DNA from: an uncultured Rubripirellula sp.
GTDB lineage: Bacteria; Planctomycetota; Planctomycetia; Pirellulales; Pirellulaceae
DNA length: 64,000 nt
Assembly (NCBI GenBank): GCA_938045805.1
Contig: CALIBL010000036.1
Coordinates: 1-64,000 of the forward strand
Direction of reading: 5' to 3'
Numbering within the stretch: position 1 is the first letter of the stretch; every line of letters begins with the position of its first letter. The notes under the pieces were generated by a model that searched no databases, had not been told where the DNA came from, and saw only the letters and a list, made by a program, of their open reading frames with translations. Both the position numbers and the translations under genes were made by a program. This document shows, in pieces, positions 55,561-64,000 of the stretch.

Positions 55561-56760
55561 ATGGCCAAAAAAACAATTGATCAGATTGAAGTTTCGGGGA
55601 ATACCGTCTTGATGCGGGTCGATTTCAATGTGCCACTCGATGAAAATCAGGCCATCACCGATGACCGTCGCATTCGCATGGCTCTTCCGAGTATTCAGAG
55701 CGTAATCAACCGTGGTGGCCGTTTGATTTTGATGAGCCACTTAGGGCGTCCCGCTGGTGAGGGATTTGAGCAAAAATTCAGCCTAGCTCCCGCCGCAAGC
55801 CGGCTCGGTGAATTACTCGGCAGCAAAGTCGTCATGGCGAGTGATACGGTGGGTGAAGATGCTGAGGCCAAAGCCAAATCGCTCGCGGATGGAGAAGTCC
55901 TCGTTCTTGAGAACCTTCGCTTCAACGCGGGTGAGAAAAAAGGATGCAGTGAATTCGCTGGCAAACTCGCCGCGATGGCTGACGCCTACTGCAACGATGC
56001 GTTTGGAACCTGCCACCGAAGTGATGCTTCGATGGTTGCGGTTCCCGAAGCGATGGCGAGTAAACCTCGCGTGGTAGGCCATCTTGTTGCAAAGGAAATC
56101 CAGTACCTCACCGATGCCATCGGGAACCCAGCACGTCCCTTTGTTGCCATTCTTGGCGGCGCTAAGGTCAGCGACAAAATCAATGTCATTAACAACCTAC
56201 TGGGAATCTGTGATGCGGTGTTGATCGGTGGCGCCATGGCATACACGTTCTCACTTGCTAAAGACGGTCAAGTTGGTGATAGCCTTGTTGAGAAAGACAA
56301 GGTCGACTTGGCGAAAGAACTGATCAGCAAGGGCGGAGACAAACTTCATCTACCCGTGGATACCCACTGCGGTGATGACTTTGGAAACATCGCAGGCTGT
56401 AACAAGCAGGTAGTAGCCGCTGGTGAGATCCCCGATGGATGGGAAGGGATGGACGTTGGTCCTGAGACAGCGGCCAAGTACGCTGCGGTTATCAAAGACG
56501 CCAAGACCGTGGTTTGGAATGGACCGATGGGTGTCTTCGAGAAGCCACCGATGGACGCGGGCACCAAAGCCGTTGCACAAGCCGTTGCCGATAGTGATGC
56601 AATCAGCATCATCGGTGGTGGAGACAGTGCGGCCGCAGTCGATCAACTAGGGTTTGCCGACCAAGTGAGCCACGTTAGCACAGGCGGTGGAGCCAGCCTT
56701 GCGATGCTCGAAGGGCAACGATTCGCAGCGGTTGATCTCCTCGATGACTCTGACGCCTAG
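55561..56760 (+). CDS. pgk: Phosphoglycerate kinase
   Basis: A 399-residue glycolytic kinase starting [20 protein letters not shown] at 55561. Motifs: [17 protein letters not shown] (~residues 19-35), [15 protein letters not shown] (~57-71), [20 protein letters not shown] (~142-161), [18 protein letters not shown] (~197-214), [17 protein letters not shown] (~318-334) and [12 protein letters not shown] (~348-359). It makes ATP and 3-phosphoglycerate from 1,3-bisphosphoglycerate. It is not linked to gapA (15 kb). A run of 15-base tandem repeats follows its stop. Confidence 0.97.
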   Translation: MAKKTIDQIEVSGNTVLMRVDFNVPLDENQAITDDRRIRMALPSIQSVINRGGRLILMSHLGRPAGEGFEQKFSLAPAASRLGELLGSKVVMASDTVGEDAEAKAKSLADGEVLVLENLRFNAGEKKGCSEFAGKLAAMADAYCNDAFGTCHRSDASMVAVPEAMASKPRVVGHLVAKEIQYLTDAIGNPARPFVAILGGAKVSDKINVINNLLGICDAVLIGGAMAYTFSLAKDGQVGDSLVEKDKVDLAKELISKGGDKLHLPVDTHCGDDFGNIAGCNKQVVAAGEIPDGWEGMDVGPETAAKYAAVIKDAKTVVWNGPMGVFEKPPMDAGTKAVAQAVADSDAISIIGGGDSAAAVDQLGFADQVSHVSTGGGASLAMLEGQRFAAVDLLDDSDA

Positions 56761-56786
56761 CGCTGACACATTGTGAGGCCGATCAC

Positions 56787-56831
56787 AGCGAATCGTATGA
56801 CAGCGACTCGTATGACTGCGAATCGGATCAC
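56787..56831. repeat. Three 15-bp tandem repeats between pgk and the glycosidase gene
   Basis: AGCGAATCGTATGAC (56787-56801), AGCGACTCGTATGAC (56802-56816) and TGCGAATCGGATCAC (56817-56831). Copies 1 and 2 differ by one base, copy 3 by three from copy 1. It precedes the next gene's start by 36 bases and may affect its leader. Confidence 0.7.
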
Positions 56832-56866
56832 AATGAATTCCTCATCACCTTGAGAACTGAATCTCA

Positions 56867-59674
56867 GTGAACACCCCATCCACATCCAATCAGATGACCG
56901 CCGAAGACCATCGGCTCTTGCAAGCTCAACGGCGAGAAATGAACTGGCAACGATGGGGCCCCTATTTGTCAGAGCGGCAATGGGGCACGGTGCGCGAGGA
57001 TTACAGTGAGGGTGGAACCGTCACGTGGAGCTATTTCCCTCACGATCACGCTCGAAGTCGAGCTTACCGTTGGGGTGAAGATGGCCTGCTGGGATTCTGT
57101 GATCGGCAAGCGAGACTCTGTTTTTCAATCGCCCTCTGGAATGGTAACGACCCGATCCTCAAAGAAAGACTCTTTGGAATCACAGGTCCCGAAGGGAATC
57201 ACGGCGAGGACGTAAAGGAGTGCTATTTCTACACCGATAGCACTCCAACCCACTCCTACATGAAGGCATCCTACAAGTACCCGCAGGCACGATTTCCCTA
57301 CGAGGAATTGGTTAAAGTCAACATGGGTCGTACTCGCAAGGAGCGAGAGTACGAACTGTTTGACACCAAGATCTTTGATGATGCGAAGTACTTCGATGTG
57401 ACTGCGGAATACGCCAAAGCATCACCCAACGATCTTTTGGCTCGAATCACGATCACCAACCACGGACCACAAACCGCTCCAATCCATGTTTTGCCACAAA
57501 TGCTGTTTCGCAACACTTGGACTTGGCAATGCACCGACGAGGGTTGCACGACTCGCCCAACGATGAAACTGCAAGACGGCGTGGTTCAGATGAACCACGA
57601 AACGCTGGACCAATTTTGGCTTGCTTGCGATGCAACGCAGCAGGGATCGGCTCCACCAAAATCACCGTCGAAAGTATCATCAAAGATCTCGACAGCCACC
57701 GAGAACAAGAAAGAAAAAGCCTCACCTGCGACGCCGCCGTGCTGGCTATTCACCGACAACGAAACCAATCGAGAGCGTCATCCGGATCTACCGAGCGAAT
57801 CGGAATACTACAAAGACGCCTTTCACCGTTATGTCGTTGACGCTCAGGATGATGCAGTTAACCCAAATCACGTCGGGACAAAATGCGGAGCATCGATTGC
57901 CCTTGAATTGGCCTCGGGGGAATCGAAAACCATTCGCCTGCGTCTCACGCGAGCGAATACGAACTTCATCACTGACCACTGCGACGGTCTACCCAAAGAG
58001 TTTGCCCAAAGAGCGTTTGACGAAAGTTTCGACAACTGTTTCGCCAAACGCATTACTGAAGCCGATGAGTTTTATGATCGGCGGATCCCTTTGCGACTGA
58101 GCGACGAGCAAAAAAACATCATGCGGCAGGCCTACGCTGGCCTACTATGGACCAAGCAGTTTTATTACTACTCGATCTCCAACTGGCTTGACGGTGATCC
58201 CAACGGGGTTACGGGCCACCCGTCAAGAAAGGATGGACGCAATAGCGATTGGCGGCATGTCTTCAATCGCGATGTGATTTCGATGCCCGACAAGTGGGAA
58301 TATCCATGGTACGCAGTTTGGGATCTAGCGTTCCACATGGTGCCGATGGCCACGGTCGATCTTGAGTTCGCAAAAGAACAGATGATCCTCTTCCTTCGGG
58401 AATGGTACATGCACCCCAGCGGCCAAATTCCCGCCTACGAGTGGGATCTGGGAGACGTCAATCCGCCGGTTCACGCATGGGGTGTTTGGCAGGTCTACAA
58501 AGCCTCCGGACCACCACGACAACGTGACAAAATTTTTCTCGCCCGAGCCTTCCAAAAGCTGCTGATCAACTTCACTTGGTGGGTCAATCGCAAAGATCCT
58601 CGAGGAAACAACATCTTTGCCGGTGGCTTTCTTGGGCTTGATAACATTGGTGTGTTTGATCGTAGCAAGCCACTTCCCGAAGGTCATCTTGAGCAGGCCG
58701 ATGGTACCGCTTGGATGGCTTTCTACTGTGGGTGCATGTTGCGAATCGCCTTGGAACTCGCGGAAGACAACGTGGCCTACGGCGACATGGCGAGTAAGTT
58801 TTTTGAACATTACGTCGCCATCGCCGAGGCGATGAACACCATGGACGGGACGGGACTTTGGGATGACAAAGATGGATTCTACTACGACCATCTTTATCTC
58901 GATGGGAAATCGATCCCACTTCGCGTCAGGTCGCTTGTTGGTTTGTTACCTCTGACCACTGGGGTCATCCTCGATGATGCCGTGATTGATCAACTCAAGG
59001 GATTCCGCAAGAGAACCGATTGGTTCCTTCGATACCGTGGAAAATTAGATGACCACATGACCTACCTCGAGCAGGAGTGTCATCAAACGAGCAAAACATC
59101 AAGAAAGTTCTTGGCGATTCCATCGCAAGATCGCTTTAGACGCCTCCTTGAGGTCATGCTCGACGAAAAAGAATTCCTCTCGCCATTCGGAATCCGCAGC
59201 CTTTCGGCAGCACACGGTGAAAAACCTTTCGTCTTTAAATTTGGCGGACAGAAACATCAAGTCAATTATGTTCCGGGTGAAAGTGATAGCGCAATGTTTG
59301 GCGGGAACAGTAACTGGCGGGGTCCCATCTGGTTCCCGATGAACTTCCTGCTGATTCAATCACTCAAACGCTACCATGATTTCTACGGTGATGACTTCAA
59401 GATTGAATGCCCCACCGGTAGCGGAAATGAAATGACTCTGATGCAAGTCGCTAAAGAACTCGAGCGAAGACTGGTCTCCTTGTTTGAGACCGGTCAGAAC
59501 GGGCGCCGACCATCAAATGGAGATGACCCGCTGTTCCACGAGCACCCTGATTGGCAAGACTCGATTCTGTTCTACGAATACTTCCATGCCGACACCGGAC
59601 GCGGACTTGGAGCGAGTCATCAGACGGGGTGGACGGCATTGGTGGCCTCAATTCTCGAAAGTGATCACGACTGA
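56867..59674 (+). CDS. GH63-like glycoside hydrolase (glucosidase)
   Basis: A 935-residue protein of the MGH1-type/GH63-like (alpha/alpha)6 glucosidase group. It starts with GTG at 56867 (ATG at 56894 is the alternative). The N-terminal ~350 residues form a beta-rich domain (RQWGTVREDYSEGG, SYFPHDHARSRAYRWGEDGL, MLFRNTWTW). The catalytic barrel follows: FNRDVISMPDKWEYPWYAVW (~465-484), DLEFAKEQMILFLREWYMHP, GQIPAYEWDLGDVNPP and NWRGPIWFPMNFLLIQSLKR (~822-841). An acidic Glu/Asp pair in these segments probably does the catalysis. It has no signal peptide, so it acts in the cytoplasm on an internal or imported glucan or glucosyl compound. Confidence 0.9.
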   Translation: MNTPSTSNQMTAEDHRLLQAQRREMNWQRWGPYLSERQWGTVREDYSEGGTVTWSYFPHDHARSRAYRWGEDGLLGFCDRQARLCFSIALWNGNDPILKERLFGITGPEGNHGEDVKECYFYTDSTPTHSYMKASYKYPQARFPYEELVKVNMGRTRKEREYELFDTKIFDDAKYFDVTAEYAKASPNDLLARITITNHGPQTAPIHVLPQMLFRNTWTWQCTDEGCTTRPTMKLQDGVVQMNHETLDQFWLACDATQQGSAPPKSPSKVSSKISTATENKKEKASPATPPCWLFTDNETNRERHPDLPSESEYYKDAFHRYVVDAQDDAVNPNHVGTKCGASIALELASGESKTIRLRLTRANTNFITDHCDGLPKEFAQRAFDESFDNCFAKRITEADEFYDRRIPLRLSDEQKNIMRQAYAGLLWTKQFYYYSISNWLDGDPNGVTGHPSRKDGRNSDWRHVFNRDVISMPDKWEYPWYAVWDLAFHMVPMATVDLEFAKEQMILFLREWYMHPSGQIPAYEWDLGDVNPPVHAWGVWQVYKASGPPRQRDKIFLARAFQKLLINFTWWVNRKDPRGNNIFAGGFLGLDNIGVFDRSKPLPEGHLEQADGTAWMAFYCGCMLRIALELAEDNVAYGDMASKFFEHYVAIAEAMNTMDGTGLWDDKDGFYYDHLYLDGKSIPLRVRSLVGLLPLTTGVILDDAVIDQLKGFRKRTDWFLRYRGKLDDHMTYLEQECHQTSKTSRKFLAIPSQDRFRRLLEVMLDEKEFLSPFGIRSLSAAHGEKPFVFKFGGQKHQVNYVPGESDSAMFGGNSNWRGPIWFPMNFLLIQSLKRYHDFYGDDFKIECPTGSGNEMTLMQVAKELERRLVSLFETGQNGRRPSNGDDPLFHEHPDWQDSILFYEYFHADTGRGLGASHQTGWTALVASILESDHD

Positions 59675-59787
59675 CGCTCCATTGGCTCCTCGCGGCGTGC
59701 TACGATCACGTCGCTGATTAAAACTAACTCACCGTGTTTTGCCATTCCTTCGCTTTTCGTGATCCACATCATCCACAGGTTTAAAGC

Positions 59788-60801
59788 ATGCGATATCACT
59801 GCCTGTTTCTACTGATCGTTATCACTTTGTTTCCAGTTCTTAGACCGAGTAAAGCGACTGGGGCCGATTACGGAACGCTTGGCAAAATTGAACGACTCAA
59901 TTCACAGCTAAATGATGTCATCGCACCGGGGACAAAAATCGAGGTAATCGCAAAGGGATTCACTTGGTCGGAAGGTCCTGTTTGGGTTGGAAATCGAGAC
60001 ACGGGACATCTGCTGTTCTCAGATATCCCTCGCAACACCATTTTCAAATGGAGCGAAGAAAATGGCATTGAAGTCTTCATGAACCCAAGTGGTTACACCG
60101 GTGTTGAATACTATGGACTTGAACCGGGATCCAATGGATTGACACTCGATCCAAACGGCCGTCTAACCCTTTGCGAACACGGTGACAGAAGGGTTTCCGT
60201 TCTGACTCCTGGGGGTGGTAAAAGAACGTTAGTGGATCACTACAACGGCAAACGACTCAACAGCCCGAATGATCTCGTTTTTGATCGTGACGGAAACCTC
60301 TTTTTCACCGACCCACCCTACGGGCTGCCAAATCGAGAAAAAGATCCACGACGAGAACTCGACTTTTGTGGCGTCTACCGACTGAGTCCGCAGGGGCAAC
60401 TAACTCTCGTGAGCACACAACTAGATCGGCCCAACGGAATCGGTTTTTCACCCGACCAAACCAAACTGTATGTCGCCCAAAGTGATCCTTCCAATCCGAT
60501 TTGGATGTCATTCCCCGTTCTTGAGGACAAGACACTCGGATCCGGTTCGGTTCTCTATGACGCAAAGCGATTCATGGGTGAATATCCCGGTCTACCGGAT
60601 GGCCTAGCTGTACACTCGAGTGGTTTGATTTTTGGCAGTGGCCCCGGTGGCATCTACATTATCACTCCAGAAGGTCAACTGCTCGGACGCATCATCACCG
60701 GCGGAAGAACAAGCAACTGCGCGTTCGGGCCCGATGAAAAAGAGCTTTTCATCACCGCTGATTCCTATCTGTGCAGAGTCCAGATTGGAAGATCGGAATA
60801 A
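59788..60801 (+). CDS. Secreted SMP-30/gluconolactonase-like protein
   Basis: A 337-residue protein with an N-terminal signal (YHCLFLLIVITLFPVLRPSK, ~residues 3-22). It is a six-bladed propeller of the SMP-30/gluconolactonase/LRE family: TWSEGPVWVGNRDTGHLLF (~63-81), NSPNDLVFDRDGNLFFTDPP (~158-177), GFSPDQTKLYVAQSD and GLPDGLAVHSSGLIFGSGPG (~275-294), with Glu (SEGP), Asn (NSPND) and Asp (PDG) ligands for the calcium. It hydrolyses sugar lactones. With the glucose dehydrogenase in this window it could form a direct glucose oxidation route, but the genes are 18 kb apart. Confidence 0.9.
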   Translation: MRYHCLFLLIVITLFPVLRPSKATGADYGTLGKIERLNSQLNDVIAPGTKIEVIAKGFTWSEGPVWVGNRDTGHLLFSDIPRNTIFKWSEENGIEVFMNPSGYTGVEYYGLEPGSNGLTLDPNGRLTLCEHGDRRVSVLTPGGGKRTLVDHYNGKRLNSPNDLVFDRDGNLFFTDPPYGLPNREKDPRRELDFCGVYRLSPQGQLTLVSTQLDRPNGIGFSPDQTKLYVAQSDPSNPIWMSFPVLEDKTLGSGSVLYDAKRFMGEYPGLPDGLAVHSSGLIFGSGPGGIYIITPEGQLLGRIITGGRTSNCAFGPDEKELFITADSYLCRVQIGRSE

Positions 60802-60830
60802 CGAGTCCAGCTAACGGATGCGAAAATCGT

Positions 60831-60900
60831 GACCGCGGAAACGACTGATTAGAACCGATGCGTTACAGTGCGGACCTGCGTTTTGAGTGATGCCGCGGTC
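60831..60900. repeat. 8-bp inverted repeat with 54-base spacer before the Usp gene
   Basis: GACCGCGG (60831-60838) and CCGCGGTC (60893-60900) are exact inverted copies. They are far apart, so a DNA loop or a long transcript stem is more likely than a simple operator. The 295-base intergenic stretch 60802-61096 holds nothing else I can name. Confidence 0.35.
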
Positions 60901-61096
60901 GCGAGAATTGACTTTACTGTAGTGCTAGCGGTGGCCTCCGTACTGGAAAGTGGTAATAATTCCGGTGACGGAGGCGGTCAGAACATGGGGTACAACCAAT
61001 CGCCCAAGCCACACCGGATCAAATGGCAGCGCCCCGTACTAAATGACCGGTCATCCCCAAACCCAACAGCCTCTCGAACCTCATACCGCTCCGACG

Positions 61097-62020
61097 ATGA
61101 ACGAATTTAAAAACATTCTTGTTGCCACCGACACCAGGCTTAGCGACCATCCTATTGTTCGCGAGTCCGCTGAGATTGCTAGAAAGAACTCGGGAAAGTT
61201 GACCATCATTGACGTGGCACCTGATTTTGCATGGACCGTCAAACTAGCGATGCATGATCACCAGCATCTCCATGATTTGCTCGTCCAAGAAAAGGCTGAA
61301 GCTCTTGAGAAACTTGCAGCACCACTACGTGAATCCGGCTTAGAAGTCGCCACGAAGGTGCTGGAAGGAAAATCTTCGGTCGAAATCATTCGCGAGGTAA
61401 ACCACGGTGGACATGACCTCGTGATGCGAGTCGCCAAGGGTACCGACAGTCGTAGCAGTGGATTCTTTGGAAACACCGGATCGAGACTCCTGCGGCAGTG
61501 TCCATGTTCCGTTTGGCTTGTCTCACAAAATACGACACCGGTCTTCAAGCACATCCTCGCATGTGTGGACACCGCATCGGATGATGCAATGGATAAGGAG
61601 TTGAATCAACGAGTCTTTGACCTCGCCTCAAAGATTCATCAGTACCACCAAGGAAAGCTCACAACGATGCACACGTGGTACATCTGGAACGAGCAGATGC
61701 TCAAGGGGCGACTCGGGCAAGAAATGTTTGAACAACTCGAAGAGAAAACCCAACGCGTCGTTTCAGAACGTCTCAATGCCTTCCTCGAGAGTTGCGGCGA
61801 TCATGACTCGGCTGCAGAAATCATCAAAGGTGAACCGGCAGAAGTCATTCCAAATTACACCGTTGACCACGAGGTAGATCTTGTGGTGATGGGAACGGTT
61901 GCACGCTCAGGGATTGCGGGCATGATCACGGGCAATTCAGCTGAAGAAATCTTGAGCAACATCAAGTGCTCGGTGCTTGCACTCAAACCAAGTAATTTTG
62001 TGAGCCCCATTAAGGATTAG
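61097..62020 (+). CDS. Tandem universal stress protein (UspE-like)
   Basis: A 307-residue protein starting MNEFKNILVATDTRLSDHPI at 61097. It has two Usp domains. The first (~1-145) ends VAKGTDSRSSGFFGNTGSRLL and SVWLV, the second (~155-300) ends VMGTVARSGIAGMITGNSAEE and CSVLALKP. The second has a full ATP-binding Gx2Gx9GN-type motif; the first has a similar Gly-rich segment. It resembles E. coli UspE in layout, where the tandem form acts in stress resistance and motility. It stands alone. Confidence 0.93.
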   Translation: MNEFKNILVATDTRLSDHPIVRESAEIARKNSGKLTIIDVAPDFAWTVKLAMHDHQHLHDLLVQEKAEALEKLAAPLRESGLEVATKVLEGKSSVEIIREVNHGGHDLVMRVAKGTDSRSSGFFGNTGSRLLRQCPCSVWLVSQNTTPVFKHILACVDTASDDAMDKELNQRVFDLASKIHQYHQGKLTTMHTWYIWNEQMLKGRLGQEMFEQLEEKTQRVVSERLNAFLESCGDHDSAAEIIKGEPAEVIPNYTVDHEVDLVVMGTVARSGIAGMITGNSAEEILSNIKCSVLALKPSNFVSPIKD

Positions 62021-62138
62021 AAGCATCGCTCGCTTCGGCTGTCACCGTGTGTCACGATAGCGTTTTCTTGTTATCCTCGATGATCTCGGATTTGCTTGAG
62101 AAGTGGAGTGTGAAGTCTCCACCCATCAGCCACAACAG

Positions 62139-63542
62139 CTAGGCAGCGTGCTTGCGCCCCGCGCTTTCACTCGGAACCGTAACGGTACCATTGGCCGGCA
62201 ACGAACCTCCAGAGGGAAGAGGCAGGATTTGGCCCTCGGATGCTGCGATCTGCAGATTGTCTGCACCTGTCAATTCCGAGCTAACTTGCAGTCGGTCGGT
62301 ACTAGCCTCTTGCTCCCACCGGTAATCAAAACCAAGTAGTTTCCCGAGCCAAGTTTTTCTCACCCAAACTTCATAGGTGAGCAATGACAACGACACGGCA
62401 CCGATGCAACCGATCATTACCTTGAGAACCGGAGAAACCTGCGGTAGCAACCATTTGAGATCAATCTGCATGAGTCCCAAAAACGGATGGTGGACCAAGT
62501 AGATCCAAAAAGAGGCCGCAGCGAGGTAGTTCCAGTGTTGAGCAAGCGGCTGACGAAACCTCGCGGCGAAGCCGAGTAGTGCTGCGGTGGTCAGACTTGC
62601 AGCTGCGGTAGTCGTAAGAGCAAGAACAATCGTTGCAGTCTTCTGATCCCCACCTCCCACATGCCATTGCCCGATTAGCATCGCGGGAAAGATCATTGCA
62701 GCGGCAAACCCGGCATACCTAGTCGCATGCCTTGCCAAAAGGTTCAACCCGCAGTCAAAACTACCCAAGCCGACACCCGCAAAGAAAAACGCTCCACTGT
62801 AGAGCCACTTGCTAGGCACTGGGTAAAACCGATGCTGAAATCCCCAGACAACCTCCGGAGCGATCACCAGTGTGGCACTCGCGACCACGTATAGTGCGAG
62901 GAAGCATCTTCGAGGTGAACGGAACCAATCGGAGATCGAAGGAAAACGTTTACACACAGAGTAAGCGACGGCGAAGACGAGGACGTAGAGAAACAAGTAT
63001 TCCAGGAACCAAAGATGACTGAGGCCCCAAAGATCTTGATCAATGCCGTCTTCAAATTTGAGACTCTTCATCTTCCGAAGCGGAATCTTCCCATCAGCAA
63101 CCCATCCGGACAGCCAGATATATAAGTCGGCAGGTAACACCACAATCGCACCAAAACCAAGTGGGATTAGCAAGCGACGTGCTCGCGACCGAACAACCTG
63201 CTTCGCGTGTGAGCGTTGGAGAGACTGCCATGCAAAATAGCCCGCCATCACCAGAAAGACGGGCATGATGAAGAGCTCAATCAGCCAAAAACACTGTGAA
63301 GCGAGCCAGTGCGGTGTATCGGTAACCGACCAAGCGAGCCCCGGGACGGAAGGCGTCATGTAGGGAACGCAGCTGTGTAGCAAAACAACTCCAATCGCTG
63401 CCAACCCTCGTAGCCCATCGAGCCCTGGTAATGCGGCGACTGCCCGACGCGTCTCGGGTTCCAAAGCCACGCCCTCAATGTCCACAACATCTGCGGATGG
63501 AGTCGTCGGACAGGAACGGTGCTTGGGTGAAATCTCGGCCAT
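62139..63542 (-). CDS. Acyltransferase-3 family membrane protein
   Basis: A 467-residue integral membrane protein starting MAEISPKHRSCPTTPSADVV at 63542 (a TTG at 63575 is possible). The active segment LDGLRGLAAIGVVLLHS (~40-56) has the conserved His (HS) and Arg (LRG) of the OatA/OafA/WecH-like acyltransferases. About ten hydrophobic helices follow (FIMPVFLVMAGYFAWQSL, FLEYLFLYVLVFAVAYSV, ...), with NYLAAASFWIYLVHHPFLGL near the C-terminus, a second family segment. It transfers acyl groups to sugars or other envelope molecules. It is followed on the same strand by nothing in the window, and upstream is the flavoprotein gene, so the two may share a transcript. Confidence 0.87.
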   Translation of the reverse strand: MAEISPKHRSCPTTPSADVVDIEGVALEPETRRAVAALPGLDGLRGLAAIGVVLLHSCVPYMTPSVPGLAWSVTDTPHWLASQCFWLIELFIMPVFLVMAGYFAWQSLQRSHAKQVVRSRARRLLIPLGFGAIVVLPADLYIWLSGWVADGKIPLRKMKSLKFEDGIDQDLWGLSHLWFLEYLFLYVLVFAVAYSVCKRFPSISDWFRSPRRCFLALYVVASATLVIAPEVVWGFQHRFYPVPSKWLYSGAFFFAGVGLGSFDCGLNLLARHATRYAGFAAAMIFPAMLIGQWHVGGGDQKTATIVLALTTTAAASLTTAALLGFAARFRQPLAQHWNYLAAASFWIYLVHHPFLGLMQIDLKWLLPQVSPVLKVMIGCIGAVSLSLLTYEVWVRKTWLGKLLGFDYRWEQEASTDRLQVSSELTGADNLQIAASEGQILPLPSGGSLPANGTVTVPSESAGRKHAA

Positions 63543-63646
63543 GCCCCAAGATTTATCAAAAATCGCGTTACCCAAGCCAGACCGACATCTCAGACCAGCG
63601 TCGCTATTCGATCACTGAGCAGAACGTACATGAACCTCCGATCGCA

Positions 63647-64000
63647 TCAATCTGGAGGGCGATTGAGGTGAGCGATCAACGGCGTGGCAAAACGGGGAAA
63701 TCGCGAAAGCAACTGTCCCGCCCCATACCGCGCGGCTGAATTCTGCAAAATGCTCGTCAACAAGCGACAAGTTCGCCTCCTCGACCCCAACAACTGCCTT
63801 TGCCGGAGACACCACTGCTCGCCGAGCGTTAGTAATTCACCTCGCGAATCAGCAATCAGATCAGCAAGCTCGTATCCACTCATCATCCCCCATGTCATCC
63901 CTTCGCCAGTGAAAGGCTCGACATACCCTGAGGCATCTCCGATTGCGACCAACCGGCCACGACCTGAGAGCCGCGACCTTCTCAGTGGTGGAGTGACCCT
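63647..64000 (-). CDS. FAD-dependent oxidoreductase (GGR-like), 5' part outside window
   Basis: The C-terminal ~117 residues of a flavoprotein whose start is beyond base 64000; there is no stop up to the edge. The segment RLVAIGDASGYVEPFTGEGM is the GD-motif that binds FAD ribitol phosphate in geranylgeranyl reductase and related monooxygenase-type flavoproteins, with PFTGEGM as the substrate-side loop. TWGMMSGYELADLIADSRGE follows. The end is basic (LLGSRRRTCRLLTSILQN). Whether it reduces prenyl chains or hydroxylates or halogenates a substrate cannot be told from this piece. It lies 104 bases upstream of the acyltransferase gene on the same strand. Confidence 0.8.
   Translation of the reverse strand, partial: RVTPPLRRSRLSGRGRLVAIGDASGYVEPFTGEGMTWGMMSGYELADLIADSRGELLTLGEQWCLRQRQLLGSRRRTCRLLTSILQNSAARYGAGQLLSRFPRFATPLIAHLNRPPD

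Overview
The window looks like chromosomal DNA of a planctomycete, probably a Pirellulaceae-type (Rhodopirellula-like) marine bacterium. The markers are a cytochrome c-DUF1549-DUF1553 protein next to a DUF1501 Tat protein, several Tat-exported Gfo/Idh/MocA and sugar-isomerase proteins, a fused CysNC, a methanofuran-type cofactor biosynthesis cluster, and loosely packed genes on both strands with weak Shine-Dalgarno signals. No tRNA, rRNA, CRISPR array, transposase or prophage gene was found. Genus and species cannot be set from the sequence alone.

Layout. 1-5 kb: a truncated acidic secreted protein, an Ala/Glu/Pro repeat lipoprotein, and a Gfo/Idh/MocA oxidoreductase with a DoxX-like membrane protein. 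5.3-8.9 kb: dnaE with a structured upstream region. 8.9-12.9 kb: sulfate activation (cysNC, cysD) and rsmG. 13-15.8 kb: a gamma-glutamylcyclotransferase-like protein, a hypothetical protein, a short P-II protein and gapA with a textbook terminator. 16-22 kb: a methyltransferase, an HtrA protease, a transglutaminase-like protein, a cysteine-rich lipoprotein, an alpha/beta hydrolase and a class IV aminotransferase. 22.5-26.2 kb: an RbsBAC-type sugar ABC transporter. 26.3-29.2 kb: a membrane-anchored protein followed by a one-polypeptide MlaF-MlaE fusion, probably an envelope lipid transporter. 29.4-38.8 kb: a 57-residue coiled-coil protein, an RluA-family pseudouridine synthase, the planctomycete cytochrome/DUF1501 pair, a sugar isomerase, rsmH and an aldo/keto reductase. 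39-42.6 kb: an esterase, an EboD-like cyclase and a haloarchaeal-type glucose dehydrogenase.

43-48 kb holds an iron-sulfur assembly locus, sufR-sufC-sufB-sufD-sufT-like, with CAAC-containing candidate regulatory DNA before sufR and before sufC. It runs into a tightly coupled three-gene run (48.2-51.0 kb) resembling mfnD, mfnF and mfnE, which would make the methanofuran-type C1 carrier. 51-64 kb carries a lipoprotein with a degenerate transglutaminase-like core, kdsA, a secreted hypothetical protein, pgk, a GH63-like glycosidase, an SMP-30-type lactonase, a tandem Usp protein, an acyltransferase-3 and the end of a flavoprotein that leaves the window.

The most notable points are the MlaFE fusion with its partner, the methanofuran cluster, the helically phased CAAC array before sufC, and the paired inverted repeats upstream of dnaE.
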